From NCBI GenBank assembly GCA_047495785.1, contig JBLDXI010000029.1, forward strand, positions 3,038,001 to 3,102,000: a stretch of DNA of 64,000 bases. Reading direction: 5' to 3'. Positions 55,389 to 64,000 of the stretch are shown one piece after another. Position numbers and translations under genes: made by a program. The notes under the pieces are model-generated. The model saw nothing but the letters and a program-made list of their open reading frames with translations, did no database searches and had not been told where the DNA came from. Source of the DNA: Lepidodermella squamata. Lineage: Eukaryota; Gastrotricha. The first letter of the stretch is position 1. Every line of letters begins with the position of its first letter.

Positions 55389-55593
55389 TTTCAGTATGTT
55401 GCAATTTTCAGACTCGAACTGATGCCAACAGGTCGGATGCACCCATTCGAATTTAAGCGAATTAAATACATAATTTAAGCGTAAATATGTTATTATCAAT
55501 TCAGACGGACGATTGCAGCGGCGTTGCCAATGGGCACGGCCGGTTAAAATCGCTGCAAGATACGCTGTGGTGCGTGATATCGTTTCATTAATT

Positions 55594-55648
55594 ATGCAAA
55601 TACTCGTAAATAACAAAAGCTGGATATTTTTCCTGGAGCCATTTGCAT
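55594..55648. promoter_or_regulatory. Two POU octamers upstream of channel copy B
   Basis: ATGCAAAT at 55594-55601 and ATTTGCAT at 55641-55648, the same order, orientation and spacing as upstream of copy A. Confidence 0.35.
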
Positions 55649-55883
55649 GCCAAAATTTTGTTGTTTTTTTACAAATCGTTGCATAGTTAATTAACCAATA
55701 TCAAAATATTGCTACGGATAGGGTTGGAAAAATTGTCATCCAGAGTTCCTAATGCGATTGGGGAAACATGTAGAGATATCAATAATTGTTCTCTCATTAA
55801 TCATTATCATTTATCATTTATCATTTCTCGGCAAATTCTTTTTGGGAAAATGTTGGGGAAAACGGATTTCTGAGGGGTTCTGG

Positions 55884-56605
55884 TGAAAATAAGCCCGGCT
55901 TATATTCGAGTACTATTTCAAAATTTAAGCGTTTTCAGCTAAATAAATTTAAAAGCCCGGGCTTCTAATATGGCCCCGGGCCTATAGCTAAGTACTTTTC
56001 GTTTTTGGCAGAAAATATTCGGAAAATAAACTTGATTCAATTCAAACATCTTCATTCGTCATTTAAACGGACCGCAGCCCATCGCTCGCAGGACAAAATC
56101 ACATTGGAAACATCAAATGATATCAGGCGGCATGTAAAACGGCTTGTAAAACGGTAGCACATCTCCCATGTACCACATGAGTCTCCGAGCTTGAGAGAAC
56201 ACGAGGAGAGAGAGCGCTGTGAAAATCGCCCCATTTTAATACATTAAAATTAATTTCAGTGGAATTTATTAAAAATAAGTTCAAAATGATAATATTTAAT
56301 GCATTAATGTCAATATATTGCTACTTCCGCGCCAGAACAGTGAGCCGGAAATAGAAATGGCGTAATGCATTTGATGCAAAGAAAAAACTGGTGTTCAGCT
56401 TTTTTTCTAGCGATCAGGCACGCGACTGACTTGGCGGAGATGCAAAAAGTTAGTTTTACGCCATTTGTTTCTATTTCCGGCACACTGTTCTGGCGCGGAA
56501 GTCGCGATATAGCCACAGGTTTTGATTTCGATTTTGGTACCGAAATTAAGGCCCACCCCGTTATAGAAGCCCATGGGCTTGTGTTTGAGACCGGGCTTAT
56601 TTTCA
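55884..56605. mobile_element. Foldback element inserted into duplication copy B
   Basis: Ends TGAAAATAAGCCCGG (55884-55898) and CCGGGCTTATTTTCA (56591-56605) are perfect 15-base inverted repeats. Inside lies a second, longer hairpin (about 56313-56510, arms about 53 bases, with TTCCGCGCCAGAACAGTG). The matching site in copy A (about 49635) runs straight from TTCTGAGTGGTTTT to TAAATAGTCAG, so copy A preserves the empty site. No transposase. Confidence 0.75.
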
Positions 56606-57029
56606 GGCAAATACGGTAAATAGTCAGTTTTCCTGTTTGATGTGCATCAATAATTGACTATCGCTTCCGGCGTGATTTTGCCGATGGGATTGGGGACAAA
56701 TTAGAATAATCAATAATTCTTCCCTCATTCAGCCCTTTTTGATTCGGATAACGTTTGGGATAGATGCGTGATATCTATCACGCATGGATAGATGTATGGA
56801 ATAATGGATATTGGACTATACCACCAATTCTGGTGATTTAACAGGACTTGTGTTGATAGTTTGAAAGACCTGTCATTAGAGCTGTGTTAGAGGTAGCGCA
56901 ACAGAATAGAAAAATAAATTATAAGAATATACTCTTCTCCGTGCGTGTTTTTACTCGAAACAAAGCTAAGCTGGCGTCAACAACTGCTTAATTTCTAATA
57001 ATCTTATCCAACACTTCGATAAGCCTACG

Positions 57030-57260
57030 TGAGCTAACGCGGGCATTCCTCAAGGCACTGTCCTCGGCCTATTGTTGTTTATCCTATTTTTGATTGCTAT
57101 TGATGCCAAGTTAAATATTAATTCGTCGCTTTATTTTGTTTGCTGATAATAACAACGTTTTCAGACCTATTCTGACCGACGAAGATACACAAATATTGCA
57201 AAGCGATCTTGAAATTAATGGTTGGAAATCTGGCGTTCTTTGCATCGGGAAATGGAGAAA
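57030..57260 (+). pseudogene. Reverse transcriptase fragment in duplication copy B
   Basis: GIPQGTVLGLLLFILFLIAI is a well-preserved reverse transcriptase box, followed by a degraded stretch (LQSDLEINGWKSGV). Too short to encode an enzyme. Confidence 0.65.
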
Positions 57261-57355
57261 AAAATAATCTTCTTAACACAAGTGTTAGTCATGTGCTCCG
57301 TTATCAAAAGCGTTCGGATGTAATCGTGAGAAAATGTGTACGTACCTATTAAAGC

Positions 57356-57918
57356 CTACGTCTTATGGGGTCGGTCTTGCTCAAGGCCTCCGAGAAACGA
57401 ACTGCGTTTACGGAGCCCGGATTTCACGTTCGTTTTTGGCTTGAAAAGCTCGTTTGGCTTGACGGGCGCTTGAGAAAATGGACGTGCTGGAATATTAACT
57501 TGCGTGTGCGTGCCATCTTCCACCGAGAGTGAGCTCTCAACCAGCACTGAATACATTTCAAATGCCGAGTAGATGCTGAGTAGTGCAGTAGCCGAGTAGA
57601 TAATGATATCCAGCTTAATTTTCCGTAATTTTTGTCCGTACTTTCCCTGCAAACATATGCAATCAATGCCAAGCTTTGGCCGCAAACTACTGTATGCATG
57701 AAATTTGATGGACAGTTGAGGTGACATGTTGATCAAACGAAGAAATAAGCCAGCCGGAGAAAAAATGTTACGAAATTTCCTGACGTCACGTAGTTGCTCT
57801 GAATATTAAATGTACTGATCATATAGCAAGCCTCTGAATCAATAACAACAATTCTTTCAGCTTGAGTTATAATTTCAGATGGCAATCGCCTTAGCTTTTC
57901 TATTAGTCGCTTCATCAT
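57356..57918 (-). CDS. Possible small membrane protein (uncertain)
   Basis: A frame ending at 57356 has an ATG at 57727 and reads one hydrophobic segment (LDIIIYSATALLSIYSAFEMYSVL cut to fit the membrane) followed by a Pro/Lys-rich tail. A second frame upstream (57733-57918, MMKRLIEKLRRL) could be a first exon, and CATACAG near 57682 and TTTGCAG near 57650 are possible acceptors, but no join kept the frame convincingly. A competing frame overlaps. Treat as a candidate only. Confidence 0.2.
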
Positions 57919-58689
57919 ATGTTATCCCGCTAATCCTAACGCAAAGTAAGCAGTTGATCATTCGTAGGTCTCGATAAATGTTGGCTTTATCATTAACTTA
58001 TAGCATGCTCCCCTGCTTGCATGAACGGAGGCACGTGCATCGCGACAAATAGTTGCATATGTCAGCCGAGTTACTCGGAAAAAATCTGCGAAACTCGTAA
58101 GTTTTACTTTTTACCACAGTGGTGTTTTGCCGCTTGAATTTACTTAACATCCCTCGTAGCGGTTTGCGCTGACACATGCAACCCGCCGACTTCCGGCTGC
58201 ACTGCGCCCAATGTCTGCACTTGTTTGGCTCGATTCACTGGCCCTCGATGTTCAGAATGTAAATTTAAAAATCCAGTACGCGAAGTACAGGGGGAACAAG
58301 GGGTACCGTACCCCCAGCTCCAGAGATCCGAGCAAGAAAACTTGGTACTTGGCTTGGCAAATTTCTGTATTTCCCAGCAAAAAGTGTGTTGACTTGAAGA
58401 AGGATCCCAAATTGTGGATATTAGGCTTCTATTCAGGATTTGCTATCTTCAAATTTTTGATCTTTAGGGGGTTCCAATTTCCAATCCTCCTTGAAAGACA
58501 GGTAACCCCCAATTATCTCAAGTCTTGTGGAAATTTTGTATGCTTGCCGAATCTGAGAATAATTTCTGCGAAGTTCTCAGAAGAAACTAAACAATAGGTA
58601 TAGTTTAGTTTATATTATCATCAATTAAATTTGATTTTTTTTCTCATTATTTTCATTTTATTACTCGCGCTACTTTTTTCGTTTCCATT
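57919..58689. other. Intergenic
   Basis: Contains a G/C-run palindromic stretch (58283-58320, GGGGTACCGTACCCC) related to one near 42778. A 128-codon plus-strand frame (58211-58597) crosses this repeat and has no recognised domain; not called. Confidence 0.35.
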
Positions 58690-59411
58690 ATGGCTTCAAC
58701 TGAAGAAGCAGTTTCTATAAATAACACTAGCGCGCACTTCTCGCCAGTTTCTCCAAAAACTGTCATTGTTGAAACAGCAAGGCGCATTACGCTGCGTTCG
58801 CGCTCAACGGTGATATCGAGAAAAAAGAGACTGAGAAAGCTAAACAAGCTGCTAAACAGAAGAAAAATCGCGATGCGGCAGTCAACAAGCGGCGCGGAAG
58901 GCCGATGAAGAACGCGGATAAAGACTCTGTTTTAGCAGCCGGTCCTCCACTGCCACTGCCGAATCCGTCCGGCTTTCCAACCTCATTTGGTGCGTCCTCA
59001 TCATCGACGTTTCATACGCTATCCACGGGAATGTCCGTTTCTCCCGATTCGGCAGGTACCTCAAACCAAGGTTCATTTGGTTCGTTTGTTTCCGCGCCGC
59101 CAAATTTGCCGCCTGATACAACAGGATTTCAGGCCCCGAATGTGACTTCAATTCAACTGTACTATCAAACCTCGCGTGCAAAAAGACAATGGAACCCGTG
59201 CGAGATGAGCCTTCTTGAATGGGTCATATGGTACTGCAATTCACTGGGTGATAAACCTTCGGAGCAGATGGTCGATGACTTTATCGCTTGGTTCCGCAAT
59301 ACTGGTCGGGGCGATTTTTCAGCTTTGCTGTGCCGCAACTCTAGAGCGATTTCTTACAAAGCCAGCCAAGTCATCAGGGATCGCAAAAAAATAAATAAAA
59401 CTTGTATTTGA
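58690..59411 (+). pseudogene. AT-hook protein ORF, probably frameshifted
   Basis: An ATG at 58690 opens a frame (MASTEEAVSINNTSAHF) that is lost near 58785; the coding signal then continues in another frame: a Lys/Ala-rich, coiled-coil-like stretch (EKKETEKAKQAAKQKK), an AT-hook (KRRGRPMK), a Pro/Ser-rich linker and a C-terminal domain with WNPCEMSLLEWVIWYC and DFIAWFRNTGRGDF. The second frame has an ATG at 58905 inside the AT-hook, so a shortened product is possible. Stop at 59409-59411, AATAAA near 59436. It faces the decayed Tc1-like transposase and may be a transposon accessory ORF or a domesticated DNA-binding protein. The C-terminal domain was not recognised. Confidence 0.45.
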
Positions 59412-59609
59412 AGCGTTTAATTTGATGAAGAAGAAATAAATCATTACTTCAGGTGTTTGCTCCTCACAGCTTTTATTCTCTTATAATTCTTATAATTCTC
59501 GCCAATTTCGAAATCGCAATTAATGTTTGATATTTAACCCATTATTGGTTCGCTCGCGATGCAGGCTGGTAGATTGTTTAGCACATGGCGATCGCAATTA
59601 GCCACAAGT
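59412..59609. other. Convergent 3' ends
   Basis: Short AT-rich spacer between the AT-hook ORF and the Tc1-like transposase. Confidence 0.4.
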
Positions 59610-60943
59610 TCAGGTGTAATAATAAACTGCACGAATATGCCTTTCAATGATTTCACTGAAAAATTCACGACGGGTATTTTCTAGAACAGCGCCAACAACA
59701 CGCGCAGCCTCGATAAGCTGGTAGTATTCCAGCCTACGCATAGCTAGTTCGTTTTTTATCGCAGCTTTCACAGCTGAAAAAAACGTTTTCGATAGGGTTC
59801 AAAAACGGCGAATAAGGTGGGAGAAATTTGAACTGATGCAGCTCCCACAGCGGAAAATCGGCGTCAGGATAATGGCTTCTCAAATTGTCCAGAATAATGA
59901 CAGCTTCGTTTTGATGGCCAATTCGCTCGCTAGTTTGCGTGGTAAACGTTGCGAATCGTTCAGCAGTCATGCCCGTTTCAGAAATTTCGTAGCAGACCAG
60001 CCCTCTAACAGTTGACCTTGGGAACGTGAGCTTTCAAAATTGATGAAGTATTAATTGCGAGCCTGTTGTAGAAAAGCCTTGGTCGCCCTTGGAAACCTGT
60101 TCGTACGTCAAAGAAACCGAAATTTCTGGCAATAAAAACAATCAATCGAAACAACATACGAGTTATAGCGGCAAAACCGGAAAATTTTTTATATTTCTTC
60201 GTCAAAAAATTCTAAAAACGAACGATAAAAATTAAATATTTAAATATCAATAATGTGATGATCAATAATGTAACTTGTAACTCTGACTCATGGACCGAGA
60301 GCACCTTCGGGTGGAAGGTCGATAAACAATAAATCTAAAATTTTGCCAACAGGTGAAACTACCACCGCCACAGACATATTTTTGCCGGGAGAAGCTGTCG
60401 GCAGTAAAACATAGGCTCGCTGTCCTTTTGGCGCTCTGCCACGGCTGCGACGAGTCCAGAGCAAAACGCCGAATTCGTCTTGGTAGTAGTGAATTTGGCG
60501 ATTGCGGATATCAGAGAACCAGAGCGCATATGCGGCTCGTTCCAAAATAACATCAGCCCGGTTGCGAGTAGCGGGATACGGGTGAAGACGTTTCATCGTA
60601 ATTAGGGCGCCATCCAATTTTCTGTGCGGATCGTCGTGATCGAAAATTCTGCATTACAATTTTGCAGCAGTCTCATCCTGAGATCCTCCAACGTCAGCTG
60701 GGAGTTTTCTTCGATTGCCCCAACTAAATGTTCAGTAAACTGAGCTTCCCAACGGCGGGGAGCAACTCCTCGATGCTTAGCTTCAATGCGAGCATCGGTG
60801 CGATATGTGTTGATGATATTATACATGGTTCTGTTTGAAATTCCGAGAACCTTTGCAGCCGCATGAAAATCTTCGCCATTTTCGATGGCAGCTACCAACC
60901 TTTCCCTGTCAATATTTGATGTCTTTTTGTACGCTCGCGGCAT
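59610..60943 (-). pseudogene. Tc1/IS630-like transposase, decayed
   Basis: The ATG at 60943 starts a helix-turn-helix region (AAAKVLGISNRTMYNII, APRRWEAQFTEHLV). A one-base loss in an A-run near 60613 shifts the frame into the catalytic domain: YYQDEFGVLLW (first Asp), RGRAPKGQRA, KNMSVAVVVSP. About 340 bases (about 60012-60352) then interrupt the homology, flanked by CTGTTGG and CTGTTAG; this is an intron or an insertion. The rest gives GLVCYEIS, ILDNLRSH (second Asp), PPYSPFLNPIEN (Glu), with 32 residues between the last two by my count. A T-run insertion near 59775 shifts the frame again; the original stop would be at 59610. At least two frameshifts make it inactive. Confidence 0.8.
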
Positions 60944-61309
60944 TTAAACGGATATCGAATGAATATTTTTTCAATGGTAAAAAATTTACTGATGTTATTT
61001 ACAACTCCAAGTGAAACGCTGACTTTATCGCTTTTACGGTCGATTTCCGGAAAATTCTCAATGAAAGATAGGAAAAACAGTGAAAAAATGAAAAAATGAA
61101 TACGCAGAAAGAAATTGGCTCGTGCTAAGAAACCATTGTGAAATTTGTTTTGCACATTATGAAAATGCAAATGAAAAAAGGTGTATTATAATTCATTTAC
61201 AAGAAGTTTTACGAGCCTCATATTAATCCTTCGCAAGATTAACTCAGTAGTACAAGAACTCACGAGAGATATTTTTCATTAGTTTACAAAGTTTCCGTAC
61301 TACAAAATA
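60944..61309. other. Intergenic
   Basis: AT-rich; no inverted ends of the Tc1-like element could be identified here, and no gene is seen. Confidence 0.35.
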
Positions 61310-62168
61310 TCATCGAGAAGTGCAACATGACCGCAAACAGGTGAAAAGGGGGGTTTAAGTTTACAGTGCGCCCTCCATAAATGCAACCTCTGTTAATGGA
61401 AAACCTCCGTATTTGCAAGCGATTTTGTCTCCCGTTTATTTTATTTGTTAAAAAATTATTTTTCATTAAAATAAAAATTTTAGTTTGATAATTTTTATTT
61501 ACGGTGAAAAATTAGGCGTCGTTAGCAACAAATTTCAGCGCTGCGGGCAGCTTTCTAGCTTTTTTACTTGACGGTCGCGCGGTGTTATCTCACCCAAACA
61601 CCCAACCTCTCGATCTTTACAGACCATTGTTTTTTATAAAGCTCATTGATATTTCGAATCAACAAAATCGTGCGCACGCGATTTGTCGAGTTTTTGCTTT
61701 TACAAATACTACAACCCATTCAAATCAATGAATTTTACTAAATTCGTTCCGGCTTATCTTAAAACATGGCTAACCAGTAAAATCATCGTCGCCTTAGCAA
61801 CTGAGAAAAAAACTTAGCGACGCTCTTATGATTCATCGCTAGCTCTTTAACAGCCCTCCATAAATGCAACCCTCCGTAAATGCAAACGCGTGTCTCCCGA
61901 GCCTTTGCATTTGTGGGGGGCGCACTGTACCATAATTTCCAGAAAATCACAAATAGAGTGTTGGCTTGAATGGAGTGACTTGAAGATTTAACCAGATTCT
62001 TAGCCAGGCATGGCTAGCGAGGCACGATAGGGGGCGTTTCCTCATCGCTTAATTATACATACCACCCAACCATATTCTTAAGTACCTTAATGAACTTCAA
62101 AAACCCAGATTCAAATTTTCAAATTTTCCCGTTGGAGAAGGTCATTTCAGAGATATCAATATTAAGAC
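61310..62168. repeat. Segmental duplication, partial copy C
   Basis: Matches the left end of copies A and B: AAGTGCAACATGACCGCAAA, then, after the MITE, AATTTCCAGAAAATCACAAA, GTGTTGGCTTGAA, TTTCCTCATCGCTT and TTTCAGAGATATCAATAT. It ends where the Harbinger element begins and holds no channel gene. Confidence 0.75.
61364..61927. mobile_element. Mariner/Tc1-type MITE, 564 bp, with TA duplication
   Basis: Ends are inverted: CAGTGCGCCCTCCATAAATG on the left and GCATTTGTGGGGGGCGCACTG on the right (about 21 of 25 match). Each end abuts TA (61362-61363 and 61928-61929). Copy B has the empty site TTTACCGTAATTTCC with one TA (near 53342). There is no transposase; subterminal CCTCCRTAAATGCAA words are repeated near both ends. 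Confidence 0.85.
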
Positions 62169-62301
62169 AATGTTGGGGATTTGATTTGATATCAAAATCA
62201 AAATCAAATCTCGCTCCCTCTAAAATCATTTCCTGCTCCCAAAATCAAATCTCAAAACACTGAAATCAAATCCCAAAATCGTTGAAATCTCTGGAAATCA
62301 T

Positions 62302-63084
62302 GTAAGCTTCGCAGTCTGACTGCGACGAGGAAGATAGGCAGAGAGCTGCCGAAGCATCACGCATTAAACCGCCGCCGAAAAATTCGAAAAAGCAGCAAGC
62401 TGCCTCATCGTCACCCAAAGAAGCATTTGACGTTGAAGAAGAATCTAATTCTGGCAATAACGGGAATGATAACAAAAAATGGACCGATGAACGGGTGTTG
62501 CAGCGATTGCATTGTTCAAGCCAAAGAAATCCATGATCGATAAGGGGAAGGTGAAGGCGATGCCGATCTATAATAAAATCGGCCGGGAATTGTCAACCAA
62601 CGAAGTTAATGTTACCGGACCTCAGGTTAAGTCGAAGCTTCTCGCCCTTAAAGCTTCTTTGACAAGCTATAACACCGCAACCAGCAAGACTGGCTCTCAG
62701 GCCGACGAAATCGAGGAACCGCCATTTTATGAGCAGCTGAAAGATTTGTACGAAGATGACCCTTCCGTCAAACCCGTGACAAACCTGGCTCCAGGTGGCG
62801 TTGTACGCAACGACGATGACGACTTTGCGTCGGAAAAGGAGGAAGAGTCGCAGTCAAAGAAGAAGTCTCGAAAGAAACCCAAGCAGCCGGAGATGACCCC
62901 TTTTCAACAAAGCTTTCTCGAGGAATTCAAACAAATCGAAAAGCGCCGGGCGGACCAATACGACAAACTTCTGGCGATACTGGAAAAAAATGCATCGAGC
63001 GAACAGGGCACTCCGAAGCGTTCTCGTTCTGTCATTATTCAGGATGATTTGGATCTTCCGGATATTCCGGAACCTGATAGCTGA
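62302..63084 (+). pseudogene. Harbinger Myb/SANT-like DNA-binding protein, disrupted
   Basis: An ATG near 62291 is followed at once by TAA, then the frame continues ASQSDCDEEDRQ through a Lys-rich stretch to KKWTDERVLQ, the start of a Myb/SANT fold. A one-base change near 62502 shifts the frame; the remainder (LFKPKKSM, YNKIGRELS, VTGPQVKSKL) completes the fold, and an acidic then Lys-rich region (KKKSRKKPK) and a Gln/Glu helix follow to a stop at 63082. In active elements this protein recruits the transposase to DNA ends. Confidence 0.65.
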
Positions 63085-63225
63085 ATCTTTGAATCGTGAA
63101 TGAGAAGATCTGTTGTACTAGAAGCAATTCGAGTGATAATAAATGCGGAAGAGTTTTAATCTCAACTATATGAAATGAGGTGTATATTTTTATGTTTAGG
63201 TTCATTTTACCAAGCATTATTCGTA

Positions 63226-64000
63226 ATGAATCCCATAGCGCTATTCATGGCGGCTAGTTATTTCCTGGGATCTTGTGCGCCAGCTGGTCTGATTTCTGAG
63301 GCATTACAGACGAAGAGGCAGCGGCGTAAACATTACCGTGTCCTTGGCTATTATGAAAGGGTAGTTCCCAACTATGATCCAGACGACTTTATCCTGCATT
63401 TTCGAATGACTCGTCGAAAAGCTGTGCAGCTGACCAATTTCCTCGTCAAACAAGGAATAATCATCTCCAATTTAGCCAAACGCCGACGTGGGCGGCCTCC
63501 GTTACCACCGCATGCAAAGGTATTGATGGTACTTCGATATCTTGGTACGAACGAAACCCTAGCAGCTATTGGTGACAAATGGAATGTTGCTACTTCGACC
63601 GTTTGTAATGATGTATACTAAGTCTGTCGTGGTCTATCCAGGTTTCAAAGTCGTTTCATACGATGGCCAAATCATGCTGAAATCGATGAAATTTCAAATC
63701 GCGTGTACGAAAAAACCGGGTTTTCTGGCTTCGTAGGAGCAATAGATGGGACTCACATTCAAATATCCGCGCCTACGAATCAAGGACATGTTTACACCAG
63801 TTACAAGAAGCAGTGCTCACTGCATATGCAGGCTGTTGCTGACGACCGTGGTCGTTTCATCGATGTGTTTATTGGTTACCCTGGCTCCTGCGGCGATCGG
63901 CGTGTTTACAATGAATCGCTGCTAAAGGAAGCGATACGAAACGATTCTAAAACGTTTTTTCCCAGCAACAAGCATCATTTAACAGGAGATAGTGCTTATC
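63226..64000 (+). pseudogene. Harbinger DDE transposase with internal stop, partial
   Basis: Frame from ATG at 63226; TATGTTTAG at 63191-63199 may be an intron acceptor. The N-terminal HTH region includes RKAVQLTNFLV and GDKWNVATSTVCNDV. An in-frame TAA at 63619-63621 interrupts before VCRGLSRF. The frame then stays open to the window end with VGAIDGTHIQI (first catalytic Asp), HMQAVADDRGRF, GYPGSCGDRRVYN (second Asp) and LTGDSAY. The catalytic Glu lies beyond the window. One nonsense codon is the only damage in this part. Confidence 0.8.

Larger units (their letters stand above)
53255..57300. repeat. Segmental duplication, copy B
   Basis: Colinear with copy A (47118-51300), roughly 85-90 percent identical in the gene and lower outside. 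It differs by a foldback insertion at 55884-56605 and by fewer ATCAATAATTG repeats. Confidence 0.8.
62169..64000 (+). mobile_element. PIF/Harbinger transposon, decayed, cut by window end
   Basis: Starts where copy C similarity stops; GGGGATTTGATTTGATATC at about 62175 is a likely terminal sequence and is followed by ATCAAAATCAAATC iterations typical of Harbinger ends. It carries the two usual genes, a Myb/SANT-like protein and a DDE transposase, both with inactivating changes. The 3' end lies outside the window. Confidence 0.75.

Overview
The window is nuclear DNA of an invertebrate, most likely a nematode. It is AT-rich. Genes are split by mostly short introns whose 3' ends are usually T-rich followed by CAG or TAG (TTTTCAG and close variants), and two genes carry such an acceptor just upstream of the ATG, as expected for spliced-leader addition. 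No rRNA, confident tRNA, CRISPR or bacterial operon was seen. The nematode assignment is an inference; another small-intron invertebrate is possible. All exon joins below were done by eye and checked for reading phase.

Region by region. 0-6 kb: a small family of secreted cysteine-rich proteins (one intact four-exon gene, one partial gene, a chimeric pseudogene and an exon relic) around a GC-rich non-LTR retrotransposon ORF1 relic. 6-10 kb: gene-poor, with two inverted-repeat elements. 10.2-13.3 kb: a complete seven-exon PAPS synthetase gene (APS kinase plus ATP sulfurylase). 13.7-28.2 kb: five minus-strand genes for small secreted proteins sharing C-x9-C-x6/8-[YF]-x-W-x8-(W), a family I do not recognise; between them lie a foldback element, a METTL24/FkbM-like methyltransferase gene and an unknown type I membrane protein. 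29.5-32 kb: a possible sixth secretory first exon and a single-pass membrane protein with two PPxY motifs.

34-46 kb: three tandem minus-strand genes encoding a degenerate protein kinase domain joined to C-terminal ankyrin repeats. Catalytic residues are replaced in all three, so they look like pseudokinases. The middle copy is broken; the outer two give coherent models of about 705 and 641 residues. Relics of a LINE and a piggyBac element lie between them.

47-57 kb: a tandem segmental duplication, each copy carrying a divergent Cys-loop ligand-gated ion channel gene with a very short M3-M4 loop. Copy B has gained a foldback insertion that copy A lacks. A third, partial copy near 61.3-62.2 kb has gained a TA-flanked mariner-type MITE. 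57-64 kb is transposon-rich: an AT-hook ORF, a decayed Tc1/IS630-like transposase and a decayed PIF/Harbinger element that runs off the window end.

The single-copy housekeeping function is sulfate activation. The rest is dominated by lineage-specific families grown by local duplication (secreted proteins, pseudokinase-ankyrin proteins, ion channels) mixed with transposon debris. The best candidates for undescribed biology are the C-x9-C/YxW secreted family and the pseudokinase-ankyrin cluster.
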